Position numbers and translations under genes: made by a program
Assembly: GCA_904420235.1 (NCBI GenBank)
Contig: CAJFUS010000086.1
Location: 1 to 14,063, forward strand
Length of the DNA: 14,063 bases
From: Candidatus Neoanaerotignum tabaqchaliae
GTDB taxonomy: Bacteria > Bacillota > Clostridia > Lachnospirales > Anaerotignaceae
Direction: 5' to 3'
The notes under the pieces: generated by a model
Databases searched by the model: none
What the model was told of the DNA's origin: nothing
What the model saw: only the letters and a program-made list of their open reading frames with translations
Shown: positions 7,411 to 14,063 of the stretch, in pieces
Numbering within the stretch: position 1 is the first letter of the stretch
Layout of the letters: the number at the start of each line of letters is the position of its first letter

Positions 7411-7785
7411 ATGAGAAAGCCAAACACAAGAATGATAAGAATTAACGACGAGCTTCAACGGGAGCTTGCCAATATAATAAGAACAGAAGTGAAAGACCCA
7501 AGAATAAATAAAATGACAAGCGTTATCAAGGTTGAGACAACGTCTGATTTGAAATATTGCAAGGCCTTTGTGTCAATTCTTGGAAATGATGAGGAAAAAG
7601 CTGGAGTTATGCAAGGACTTAAAAACGCATCCGGTTTTATAAGGCATCTTCTTGCCGAAAGAGTTAATTTAAGAAACACTCCTGAAATTTTGTTTAAACT
7701 TGATGACTCTGTTGAGTATGCCATTAAAATGGATAGGCTCATAAAGGAAATATCAAGTGAAGGCGGCAGCGGAAATGACCAATAA
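7411..7785 (+). CDS. rbfA: Ribosome-binding factor A
   Basis: RbfA is a small type-II KH-fold protein that binds the 30S subunit near helix 1/the neck and is needed for late 16S maturation. The 124 residues show the family pattern: an N-terminal helix (RMIRINDELQRELANIIRTE), DPRI, a beta-hairpin region VETTSDLKYCKAFVSILG, and the C-terminal block LRNTPEILFKLDDSVEYAIKMDRL. The ribosome binding site AAGGTGA (7400-7406) overlaps the infB TAA, leaving 9 nt between the genes. The final 11 nt overlap nrnA if that gene begins at ATG 7775. Assignment is clear from sequence and position. Confidence 0.95.
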   Translation: MRKPNTRMIRINDELQRELANIIRTEVKDPRINKMTSVIKVETTSDLKYCKAFVSILGNDEEKAGVMQGLKNASGFIRHLLAERVNLRNTPEILFKLDDSVEYAIKMDRLIKEISSEGGSGNDQ

Positions 7786-8731
7786 CAGCCTTAATGATAT
7801 AAGAAACGCTTTAAAAGCAGCTGAAAATATAGCTGTTTCAGCACACACAAGTCCTGACGGTGACGCCGTTGGGGCATCGTGTGCGTTGGGGTTTGCACTT
7901 AAAAAGCTGGGTAAAAATGTTAAAGTGCTTTTGGAGAGATATTCCGACACATTTAATGTTATGCCTGCTGAAAAAATAGCAGATTTTGACATTGAAAATT
8001 TTGTCCCAGACCTTTATGTTTCCGTTGACTGCGGAGATATTGAAAGGCTCGGAATTTTTGGCGGCTTATATTTAAACACGAAAAACACCATAAATATTGA
8101 CCACCACGAAAGCAATACCGGTTTTGGAAAACTGAATTATGTCTATCCAAAAGCCTCTTCGGCCAGCGAGCTTGTGTATGATATTATTGACGGTTTTATA
8201 CCATTGGATGAGAATATAGCCGCTTGCCTTTATTCCGGCATTATTTTTGATACCGGCGGGTTCAGACATACGTCAACAAGTCCAAAAACTCTTGCAATAG
8301 CTTCTAAGCTGGTAGAATACAATTTTAACTTCAGCCGCATTTATAACACTATATTCAACACAAGAAAATTTGAGGAAGCCAAAGCCATGGGAATGGCCAT
8401 TGAACGAATGAAAAAAGAGGAAAACGGCAAGATTATATATTCATATATGACTCTTGACGATATTAAACTTTGCGGCACAACAAGTGACGGCCTTTCGGAG
8501 ATTATAAATTATATTAAAGGGATAAATGGTTGTGAGGTTGCGGTTTTTGTTTATGAAAAGTCCGAAGGCGTTTTTAAGGTAAGTTTAAGAAGCGGCGATG
8601 AAATTGACGTTTGCAAAGTAGCTTCGGCTTTTGGCGGCGGCGGGCATATCAGGGCTTCCGGCTGCACAATAAGCGGAGAGCCGATAGACATAATTTTTAA
8701 GGTGATTTCTGAAATTAAAAAGCAGATTTGA
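7775..8731 (+). CDS. nrnA: DHH-family nanoRNase/pAp phosphatase NrnA
   Basis: NrnA degrades 2-5 nt RNA leftovers and dephosphorylates 3'-phosphoadenosine 5'-phosphate, using Mn2+. The 318-residue protein has the four DHH metal motifs: HTSPDGD (24-30), SVDCGD with Asp85, the DHH triad (109-111) and GIIFDTGG with Asp159. It ends in a DHHA1 domain with the substrate-binding GGGGHIRASG (287-296). ATG 7775, preceded by GAAGGCGG, gives a typical start. GTG 7757, six codons upstream and behind AGGAAA, is a possible alternative. The gene overlaps rbfA and sits before truB, its usual place in Clostridia. Family is certain; the balance between its two activities cannot be judged from sequence. Confidence 0.93.
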   Translation: MTNNSLNDIRNALKAAENIAVSAHTSPDGDAVGASCALGFALKKLGKNVKVLLERYSDTFNVMPAEKIADFDIENFVPDLYVSVDCGDIERLGIFGGLYLNTKNTINIDHHESNTGFGKLNYVYPKASSASELVYDIIDGFIPLDENIAACLYSGIIFDTGGFRHTSTSPKTLAIASKLVEYNFNFSRIYNTIFNTRKFEEAKAMGMAIERMKKEENGKIIYSYMTLDDIKLCGTTSDGLSEIINYIKGINGCEVAVFVYEKSEGVFKVSLRSGDEIDVCKVASAFGGGGHIRASGCTISGEPIDIIFKVISEIKKQI

Positions 8732-8744
8732 AAAAGTGGTGGCT

Positions 8745-9656
8745 ATGGACGGTATAATAAATGTTTATAAAGAAAAGGGATATACTTCCCATGACGTTGT
8801 GGCTGTTGTAAGAAAAACGATAAATCAAAAAAAAGTTGGCCACACCGGAACCTTGGACCCAGATGCCGAAGGCGTTTTGCCTATATGTATTGGAAAAGCT
8901 ACAAAGCTTGCCGATTATATAATGAACGGCGGCAAAACATACGTTGCCGAAATTACTTTTGGAGCGGAAACTACAACCCAAGATTCCTCCGGCGATATAA
9001 TAAAACAATTTAAAGTTGATTTTGACGAGGAAAAAATAAAGAAAGCCGTATTATCGTTTAAGGGTGAGATAAAGCAGGTGCCGCCTATGTATTCTGCAAT
9101 AAAGATAAACGGCAAAAAACTTTATGAGCTGGCAAGAAGCGGCGTTGAGGTTGAGAGAAAGGCAAGAGAAGTAGTTATTTATGGCATAGATATACTTGAA
9201 TTTATGCCGCCCGACAAAATAAAAATTTCAGTAAACTGCTCTAAGGGTACTTATATAAGAACGCTTGCCTCGGATATTGGCAATAAGCTTGGCTTTGGAG
9301 GATATATGTCCTCCCTTGTGAGAACAAGAAGTGGAAGTTTTAGTGTTGAAAACAGTGTGACTCTTGAAAAATTAAAGGAGTTATGGGAAAATAATGAAAT
9401 AGACAGATGCCTTATTTCGATGGAAGAAGCGTTGACAGAATATAAAAAGATACATATAATGCCTAAAGCGGACAAGATTCTTCATAACGGCGGAAAAATA
9501 TATAAGTGGTATTTTGATAAAAGCAGTGATGAGATTGCTTTAGGTGAAAAAGTAACAGCATTTGACAGCACAGGGAAATTGAACGGCCTATATGAAACAG
9601 ATTTTGATAATGAAAAAAAAGCGGTTTTTATAAGGCCGGTTACCATACTTTTATAA
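8745..9656 (+). CDS. truB: tRNA pseudouridine-55 synthase TruB
   Basis: TruB isomerises U55 in the T-psi-C loop of tRNAs and also acts as a tRNA folding chaperone. The 303-residue protein opens with the typical MDGIINVYKEKGYTSHD. The catalytic motif GHTGTLDPDAEGVLP contains nucleophile Asp38. PPMYSAIKINGKKLYELAR and CSKGTYIRTLASDIG then complete the catalytic core. The last 65 or so residues match the position of the PUA-like C-terminal domain. I choose ATG 8745, 13 nt after the nrnA stop. In-frame GTGs at 8736 and 8739 are less likely because they would lack an upstream ribosome binding site and add residues not seen in the family. The Shine-Dalgarno (GTGGTGG) is weak, so translation may depend on coupling to nrnA. 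Confidence 0.95.
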   Translation: MDGIINVYKEKGYTSHDVVAVVRKTINQKKVGHTGTLDPDAEGVLPICIGKATKLADYIMNGGKTYVAEITFGAETTTQDSSGDIIKQFKVDFDEEKIKKAVLSFKGEIKQVPPMYSAIKINGKKLYELARSGVEVERKAREVVIYGIDILEFMPPDKIKISVNCSKGTYIRTLASDIGNKLGFGGYMSSLVRTRSGSFSVENSVTLEKLKELWENNEIDRCLISMEEALTEYKKIHIMPKADKILHNGGKIYKWYFDKSSDEIALGEKVTAFDSTGKLNGLYETDFDNEKKAVFIRPVTILL

Positions 9657-9668
9657 AGGTGCAGCAAA

Positions 9669-10619
9669 ATGGAATATATAAACAGTGATAATATTATTCA
9701 AAAAAATCCAACAGCCATTACACTTGGAAATTTTGACGGGATACATCTTGGCCACAGGGCGCTTATTGATATTACAAAAAGAAAAGCGGCTTGCCTTAAT
9801 ATAAAATCGGTTGTTTTTTCTTTTTTTCCTCACCCAATGTTTATGTTTGGAAATAGAGAAACAGCAGCCGTTATAGTTAGTTCAAGTGAAAAAAGGCTTA
9901 TACTTGAAAAAATGGGAGTTGACATTTATATAGAATATCCCTTTACAAAAGAGTTTGCCTCTATGGACCCAGAAAAATTTGCTTCAGAAATTATATTTGA
10001 ACGCATGAATTGCAAAGTTCTTGTTGTTGGGTATGACTATCATTTTGGAAAAGGCGCCAAGGGGAATTATGACCTTCTTAAAGAAATAGGTCAAAAATAT
10101 GGAGCCGAAGTAATAAAAGTGCCGTCAGTTAATCTTTATGGCGAAAGGGTAAGCTCAACCAAAATACGCCAGACTATACTGTCAAAAGACATGGAACTTG
10201 CCAACGAGCTTTTAACAGAGCCGTATTTTGTGTATGGAAAGGTTACAAGCGGCAGACATATAGGAAGAACTATTGATTTTCCTACGGCAAATATACAAAC
10301 AGAGGAACATAAGCTTTTGCCTCCAGACGGAGTATATGCCACTAAAACAGAGGTTGACGGTAAGATATACCAAAGCATGACTAATGTGGGAACAAATCCA
10401 ACCGTAAATGGCGCCGAAAGAACGGTTGAAACTAATATATTCGGTTTTAATAAAGAGATATACGGAAAATATATAAAAACGTACTTTTTCAGCTTCATAA
10501 GGGACGAGGTTAAATTCTCGAGCATTGAGCAGCTTTCGGAAAGACTTAGAAAAGACAAGCTTGAGACGGTTAACTATTTTCTTTCGGAAGAGTTTAGAAA
10601 ATGGGAAAATAAATACTAA
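9669..10619 (+). CDS. ribF: Bifunctional riboflavin kinase / FAD synthetase
   Basis: RibF converts riboflavin to FMN and then FAD with ATP. The N-terminal FMN adenylyltransferase domain (about 1-165) has LGNFDGIHLGH (19-29), the HxGH-type nucleotide site, VGYDYHFGKGAKGN (120-133) and SSTKIR (162-167). The C-terminal flavokinase domain (about 183-310) has GRTIDFPTAN (199-208), the Mg-ATP motif, and probable catalytic Glu254 in TVETNIFGF. The 316-residue length is normal. The ribosome binding site AAGGTG (9656-9661) follows the truB stop, with a 12-nt gap. It is the last gene of the operon; its place next to truB is shared by many bacteria. I see no strong terminator directly after it. Confidence 0.95.
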   Translation: MEYINSDNIIQKNPTAITLGNFDGIHLGHRALIDITKRKAACLNIKSVVFSFFPHPMFMFGNRETAAVIVSSSEKRLILEKMGVDIYIEYPFTKEFASMDPEKFASEIIFERMNCKVLVVGYDYHFGKGAKGNYDLLKEIGQKYGAEVIKVPSVNLYGERVSSTKIRQTILSKDMELANELLTEPYFVYGKVTSGRHIGRTIDFPTANIQTEEHKLLPPDGVYATKTEVDGKIYQSMTNVGTNPTVNGAERTVETNIFGFNKEIYGKYIKTYFFSFIRDEVKFSSIEQLSERLRKDKLETVNYFLSEEFRKWENKY

Positions 10620-10939
10620 GCTGACGAATCAAATTGAAAAAGAATTTTTTATTTAAAGCTTCATTCATGATTTTGATAAGACAGAAATCCAAAAAATGAA
10701 GAGTTTTCGCTTCATATAATAAAACAAAATTTGCGGGAGTAATTGATGCTTTAAAAATTTGAGTTTCAATTTTAAAAAGTTTAATTTTAGTCTATAAAAA
10801 ATATGATTAATTTTGTTTGGAAGTTATGAATTTGTTTTATTTGTTTTAAAATGTGTCTAAACTGAAAAATATGTGTTATATTAAAAATATAAAATGTAAT
10901 TTTTTGTTTTATAAAATGTGTATCATAATATAAAAACTA
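10620..10939. other. AT-rich intergenic stretch without a gene
   Basis: This 320-nt region has stops in all frames and no convincing gene or strong terminator. It contains a weak hairpin, ATGAAG (10696-10701) with CTTCAT (10710-10715), that lacks a T tail. A second CTTCATT at 10660-10666 could compete for the same arm. An imperfect repeat, TTGTTTT(n)AAAATGTGT, occurs near 10841 and 10904. None of these suggests a clear function; ribF transcripts probably end or are processed here. Confidence 0.6.
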
Positions 10940-10968
10940 TTGCAAATAAAATTTGTTTATGTTAAAAT
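10940..10968 (+). promoter_or_regulatory. Predicted rpsO promoter
   Basis: TTGCAA (10940-10945), a 17-nt spacer and TAAAAT (10963-10968) form a sigma-A-type promoter with an extended -10 TG at 10960-10961. Transcription would start near 10975, so the structured rpsO leader begins almost at the 5' end. The layout matches the rimP operon promoter closely. Confidence 0.7.
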
Positions 10969-10981
10969 AATACGGTCGTGT

Positions 10982-11059
10982 TCCTCAGCCCAGAAAATGG
11001 CATCTCCTGTCCTTTTCTTAGCTGACGGATTAATTTATATTTTATAATTTTTAGGAGGA
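10982..11059 (+). promoter_or_regulatory. Structured rpsO leader with potential SD-sequestering pseudoknot
   Basis: TCCTCAGC (10982-10989) pairs with GCTGA-C-GGA (11021-11029), with C11026 bulged. After a 2x2 internal loop, AGAAAA-T-GG (10992-11000) pairs with CCTTTTCT (11011-11018), with T10998 bulged. The 10-nt apical loop (11001-11010) contains CTCCT (11004-11008). This is complementary to AGGAG (11053-11057) of the rpsO Shine-Dalgarno and can be extended by a G-U pair on each side. S15 is known to repress its own mRNA in several bacteria, by a pseudoknot in E. coli. That S15 binds this RNA is inferred. Confidence 0.6.
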
Positions 11060-11066
11060 TATTAAA

Positions 11067-11324
11067 ATGATTAACAAAGCTGAAATTATTGAAAAGTATG
11101 GCAGAACACCTTCTGACACAGGCTCGCCTGAGGTTCAGATTGCTCTTCTTACGGCAAGAATAAGCCTTCTTACAGAGCATCTTAAATCTCACAAAAAAGA
11201 CCATCACTCAAGAAGAGGTCTTCTTAAAATGGTAGGTCAAAGAAGAGGTCTTCTTAACTATCTTAAGAGCAAGGATATTGAGAAATATCGTAGCCTTATA
11301 AACGAGCTTGGACTTAGAAAATAA
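11067..11324 (+). CDS. rpsO: 30S ribosomal protein S15
   Basis: S15 binds the central-domain three-way junction of 16S rRNA early in 30S assembly and contributes to an intersubunit bridge. The 85 residues include the diagnostic SDTGSPEVQIALLT, HLKSHKKDHHSRRGLLKMVGQRRGLL and the C-terminal YRSLINELGLRK. It is about four residues shorter at the N-terminus than the 89-residue B. subtilis protein. The start is fixed by TAGGAGGA (11052-11059) seven nt upstream. It has its own promoter and structured leader, and is followed by a terminator-like stem and then pnp. The rpsO-pnp order is widely conserved, including in E. coli and B. subtilis. Confidence 0.97.
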   Translation: MINKAEIIEKYGRTPSDTGSPEVQIALLTARISLLTEHLKSHKKDHHSRRGLLKMVGQRRGLLNYLKSKDIEKYRSLINELGLRK

Positions 11325-11336
11325 TTTTAATAATAA

Positions 11337-11371
11337 AATAGAGAGGAGCAGCCTCCTCTCTATTGTTGTTT
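11337..11371 (+). terminator. Terminator-like hairpin between rpsO and pnp
   Basis: AATAGAGAGGAG (11337-11348) pairs perfectly with CTCCTCTCTATT (11353-11364) around a CAGC tetraloop, giving a 12-bp stem. The tail GTTGTTT is a weak, interrupted U-tract, so termination may be partial and allow read-through into pnp. I see no clear separate pnp promoter. The stem also shields the 3' end of rpsO mRNA. Confidence 0.75.
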
Positions 11372-11383
11372 AAAAAATATGGG

Positions 11384-11449
11384 AGCACTATGGATATTTA
11401 GCTTTGAAAATAAGAGTTATTGTTTTTAAAGCTGAACATCCATGGTGCT
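11384..11449 (+). promoter_or_regulatory. Long 30-bp hairpin in the pnp leader (possible RNase III site)
   Basis: Bases 11384-11413 pair with 11420-11449 in register without any bulge. There are 30 positions, with one mismatch (A11396/C11437), a few G-U pairs and a 6-nt loop. No T-run follows, so this is not a terminator. It ends about 10 nt before the pnp Shine-Dalgarno (AAGGAGA). In E. coli the pnp leader also forms a long duplex that RNase III cuts, after which PNPase represses its own translation. A similar role here is inferred from position and shape. Confidence 0.7.
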
Positions 11450-11472
11450 GATTATTAAAAAGGAGAATGTAA

Positions 11473-13584
11473 ATGTTCAGAACTTATTCAACACAGGTAG
11501 CCGGACGCGAGCTTAAAGTTGATATAGGCAGAGTTGCCGAACAAGCTAACGGGGCTGCATTGGTGCACTATGGCGACACAGTTGTTCTTGTAACGGCTAC
11601 GGCTTCGGATAAGCCAAGGGAGGGCATAGACTTTTTCCCGTTAAGCATTGATTACGAGGAAAGATTATATGCTGTAGGAAAAATTCCTGGCGGCTTTATA
11701 AAAAGAGAAGGAAGGCCAAGTGAAAAGGCAATACTTGCCGCAAGATGTATAGACAGGCCTATACGTCCGCTTTTTCCAAAGGATTATAGAAATGATGTGG
11801 CTGTTGTTGCCACAGTATTAAGCGTTGACCAGGACTGCCAGCCGGAGATAGCGGCTCTTTGGGGAGCTTCAATAGCTCTTTCAATTTCCGATATACCTTT
11901 TACGGACCCGGTAGGCTCTGTAAATATAGGTCTTGTTGATGGTGAGCTTGTTGTTAACCCCGATTCGGCTCAAAGAGAAGTAAGCCGTCTTTCGCTTACG
12001 GTTGTGTCTAAAAAAGACAAAGTAATGATGATTGAGGCCGGAGCGTCGGAGGTTCCAAATGACGTTATGATGAAGGCCATTCGTCTTGCCCATGATGAAA
12101 ACGTTAAAATAGTTGAGTTTATAGACAAAATAGTTGCCGCAGAGGGCAAGGAAAAGCAGACTTACGAGGAGTATAACGTAAATGAAGACGTTTATAACCT
12201 TATATCTGAATATATAACTACGCCTAGAATGGAGGAAGCTGTTTTTGCCGAGAAAAAGCAGGACAGAGACATAAAAATAAACGGGATAACCGAAGAGGTT
12301 ATGTCAAGCCTTTCCGAGAAAATAGCCGAGATACTTGGTGATGAGGAGAAGGTTGAGCAGACTGTAAATGACGCCATATATAAATTCGAGAAAATGACGG
12401 TGCGTCATATGATACTTCGCGACCACAGGCGCCCTGATGGAAGAGGTCTTGAGGAGATACGTCCTTTAAGCGCAGAGGTTGACGTGCTTCCAAGAACCCA
12501 TGGCTCTGCGCTGTTCTCAAGGGGACAAACACAGTGCCTTACAGTTACAACCCTTGGAGCTATGGCTGAGATTCAGAAGCTGGACGGACTTGACACATCC
12601 GAGGTGTCAAAAAGATATATACACCACTATAATATGCCAGGCTTTACAACTGGAGAGGCCAAAACATCAAGAGGTCCGGGAAGACGCGAGATTGGCCACG
12701 GCGCCCTTGCCGAAAGGGCCCTTCTTCCGGTTATACCGGACGAAGAAGAATTCCCATATGCCATAAGGCTTGTTTCAGATATAATGAGCTCGAACGGTTC
12801 TACAAGCCAAGCCAGTGTATGCGGCTCAACACTTTCGCTTATGGCCGCCGGAGTGCCTATAAAGCGTCCTGTAGCTGGAATTTCAGTTGGTCTTGTTACT
12901 GGCGACAATGATGACGATTTTATTATGATGACAGATATACAAGGTCTTGAGGACTTCTTTGGCGACATGGACTTTAAGGTTGCTGGAACTCACGAGGGCA
13001 TTACGGCCATTCAAATGGATATGAAGATTAAGGGCCTTACATTTAAAATGATAGAGCAGGCTCTTGAGCAGACAAAGCGTGCGAGAGATTATATAATTGA
13101 CGAGGTTATGCTTAAGTGTATAGCCGAGCCAAGGAAAGAACTTTCAAAATACGCCCCTAAAATTGTTAACCTTGTTATAGATGTTGACAAAATAGCCGAC
13201 CTTATAGGCCCAAGAGGCAAAACAATAAAGAAAATTATTGAGGTTACCGGCTGCACAATAGACACGGAAGACGATGGAAGAGTGTTTATTAAAGGCGAGG
13301 ATACGGCCATGATGCAGAAGGCTGTTGACATGATTAAGGCTATAACAATGGACCCTGAGCCAGGCATGATTTATGAGGGAAAAGTTACAAGGCTTATGAA
13401 TTTCGGCGCATTTGTTGAAATAGCACCCGGAAAAGAAGGCCTTGTGCATATATCAAAAATATCTAAAGAAAGAGTAAATAAGGTTGAGGACGTGCTTGCG
13501 GTTGGCGACGAGGTTACCGTAAAGCTTCTTGAGATTGACCAGCAGGGAAGGCTTAATCTTTCCATAAAAGACGCAAAAAAATAA
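11473..13584 (+). CDS. pnp: Polyribonucleotide nucleotidyltransferase (PNPase)
   Basis: PNPase is the trimeric 3'-5' phosphorolytic exoribonuclease that degrades mRNA and can add heteropolymeric tails. The 703 residues show RNase PH domain 1 (about 5-145, with GGFIKREGRPSEKAILAARCIDRPIRPL), the all-helical linker domain (about 240-315), and RNase PH domain 2 (about 320-550). The second RNase PH domain has FSRGQTQCLT, GPGRREIGHGALAERAL and SSNGSTSQASVCGSTL, plus the catalytic aspartates in DIQGLEDFFGDMDFK (Asp488, Asp494). A KH domain with GPRG (579-582) and an S1 domain (about 630-702) follow. The start ATG is 7 nt after AAGGAGA. The gene is complete and ordinary in sequence; expression is probably controlled by read-through from rpsO and by the hairpin at 11384-11449. 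Confidence 0.97.
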   Translation: MFRTYSTQVAGRELKVDIGRVAEQANGAALVHYGDTVVLVTATASDKPREGIDFFPLSIDYEERLYAVGKIPGGFIKREGRPSEKAILAARCIDRPIRPLFPKDYRNDVAVVATVLSVDQDCQPEIAALWGASIALSISDIPFTDPVGSVNIGLVDGELVVNPDSAQREVSRLSLTVVSKKDKVMMIEAGASEVPNDVMMKAIRLAHDENVKIVEFIDKIVAAEGKEKQTYEEYNVNEDVYNLISEYITTPRMEEAVFAEKKQDRDIKINGITEEVMSSLSEKIAEILGDEEKVEQTVNDAIYKFEKMTVRHMILRDHRRPDGRGLEEIRPLSAEVDVLPRTHGSALFSRGQTQCLTVTTLGAMAEIQKLDGLDTSEVSKRYIHHYNMPGFTTGEAKTSRGPGRREIGHGALAERALLPVIPDEEEFPYAIRLVSDIMSSNGSTSQASVCGSTLSLMAAGVPIKRPVAGISVGLVTGDNDDDFIMMTDIQGLEDFFGDMDFKVAGTHEGITAIQMDMKIKGLTFKMIEQALEQTKRARDYIIDEVMLKCIAEPRKELSKYAPKIVNLVIDVDKIADLIGPRGKTIKKIIEVTGCTIDTEDDGRVFIKGEDTAMMQKAVDMIKAITMDPEPGMIYEGKVTRLMNFGAFVEIAPGKEGLVHISKISKERVNKVEDVLAVGDEVTVKLLEIDQQGRLNLSIKDAKK

Positions 13585-13599
13585 TTTGACATAATATTA

Positions 13600-13637
13600 A
13601 AAAAGCGGGGCTTTAAAAGAGCCTCGCTTTAGTTTTT
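13600..13637. terminator. Bidirectional intrinsic terminator after pnp
   Basis: AAAGCGGGGCT (13602-13612) pairs with AGCCTCGCTTT (13620-13630), 11 bp including one G-U, with a 7-nt loop. On the + strand the tail is AGTTTTT; on the - strand the stem is followed by T-rich DNA (complement of the A-run before 13602). It can therefore end pnp from the left and the convergent gene from the right. Confidence 0.88.
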
Positions 13638-13752
13638 GAAAAAATATTGTATAAAAGATTTGCCGTACTGCTTTGTATATGGAAAATTTGAATTTTATGA
13701 TTTTAATGTAAATATTAAGTTGATTTTATTGTGATAACTGAGGTTAAACAGT

Positions 13753-14063
13753 TTAGTTTGTGAAAAAATAAATATTGCCGCAAATTTCATCTTTTGCTTT
13801 CAGTAAATGATTATATTTTTCTTTATGTTCATTATTGTCAATGGAATATTGAACATCCGTGGCGTTAACGCACAACACAACGGACGAGCCGTTTTCATAA
13901 ATCCGTGAATATACGGCCGAAAAATTGTCTTTCACTTCGTTATTCCAATAATCCGCGTCGAAAAACATTATTGAAAAAAGGAGCTGGCTGTTTTGCGGAG
14001 TGAAAAAATTCAGTACGAAATATTTCTCATATTCATTTTTTACTATGTCAAAATCATCTTTGA
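13753..14063 (-). CDS. Hypothetical protein, C-terminal part (5' end outside window)
   Basis: The - strand frame is open from the right edge to a TAA, giving 102 visible C-terminal residues. An internal ATG at 13968 would give only 71 residues, but the frame continues without a stop beyond it to the window end, so the gene is larger. The sequence is soluble-looking, mixed charged/aromatic, with blocks such as FFTPQNSQLLFSIMFFDADYW and SSVVLCVNATDVQYSIDNN, and ends NIYFFTN. No signal peptide, membrane helix or catalytic motif is visible in this part. I do not recognise the family. It is convergent with pnp and probably unrelated to that operon in function; 13638-13752 between them is AT-rich with nothing notable. 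Confidence 0.65.
   Translation of the reverse strand, partial: KDDFDIVKNEYEKYFVLNFFTPQNSQLLFSIMFFDADYWNNEVKDNFSAVYSRIYENGSSVVLCVNATDVQYSIDNNEHKEKYNHLLKAKDEICGNIYFFTN

Noticed and set aside
10659..10715. Competing CTTCATT / AATGAAG / CTTCAT arms suggesting an attenuator
   Set aside because: Stems are only 6-7 bp and AT-rich, with no U-tract, promoter or downstream gene close by.
10841..10922. Imperfect repeat of TTGTTTT(n)AAAATGTGT
   Set aside because: Two copies in very AT-rich DNA with different internal spacing; no sign of a mobile element or binding array.
12299..12968. Open frames on both strands inside pnp (12299-12532, 12479-12766, 12627-12968)
   Set aside because: They overlap the conserved RNase PH domain 2 and are by-products of its codon use.

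Overview
The window reads as a core housekeeping region of a low-GC Gram-positive bacterium, most likely Clostridia and perhaps Lachnospirales. This rests on A/T-rich intergenic DNA, heavy AGA/ATA/CTT codon use, strong AGGAGG-type ribosome binding sites, GTG/TTG starts, and the rimP-nusA-ylxR-ylxQ-infB-rbfA-nrnA-truB-ribF-rpsO-pnp gene order. The species is not identifiable by eye. All complete genes are on the + strand; one partial gene at the right edge is on the - strand.

Layout. (1) 1-1075: the 3' part of purB, a short protein-like scrap, and an intrinsic terminator. (2) 1248-2605: purA behind its own promoter. PurB and PurA together convert IMP to AMP, but they form separate transcription units. 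(3) 2629-10619: a nine-gene operon. It starts with a strong extended -10 promoter and a leader holding a terminator-like hairpin, followed by rimP, nusA, ylxR (rnpM), ylxQ, infB, rbfA, nrnA, truB and ribF. These genes link transcription elongation and termination (NusA), ribosome maturation (RimP, RbfA), translation initiation (IF2), tRNA pseudouridylation (TruB), nanoRNA turnover (NrnA) and flavin cofactor synthesis (RibF). Gaps are 9-33 nt, with two short overlaps. (4) 10620-11066: an AT-rich gap whose right end holds the rpsO promoter and a structured leader. (5) 11067-13637: rpsO, a terminator, a 30-bp leader hairpin, pnp, and a terminator usable from both sides. (6) 13753-14063: the C-terminal part of an unrecognised protein, convergent with pnp.

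I found no mobile element, CRISPR array, tRNA, rRNA or obvious new multi-gene system. The parts most worth a second look are three untranslated leaders. The rimP-nusA leader has a terminator-like hairpin with an interrupted U-tract, which fits NusA autoregulation. The rpsO leader has a hairpin whose loop can pair with the rpsO Shine-Dalgarno. The pnp leader has a bulge-free 30-bp hairpin with one mismatch, a likely RNase III target. PurA is a clearly divergent form that lacks several residues known to matter in the E. coli enzyme.
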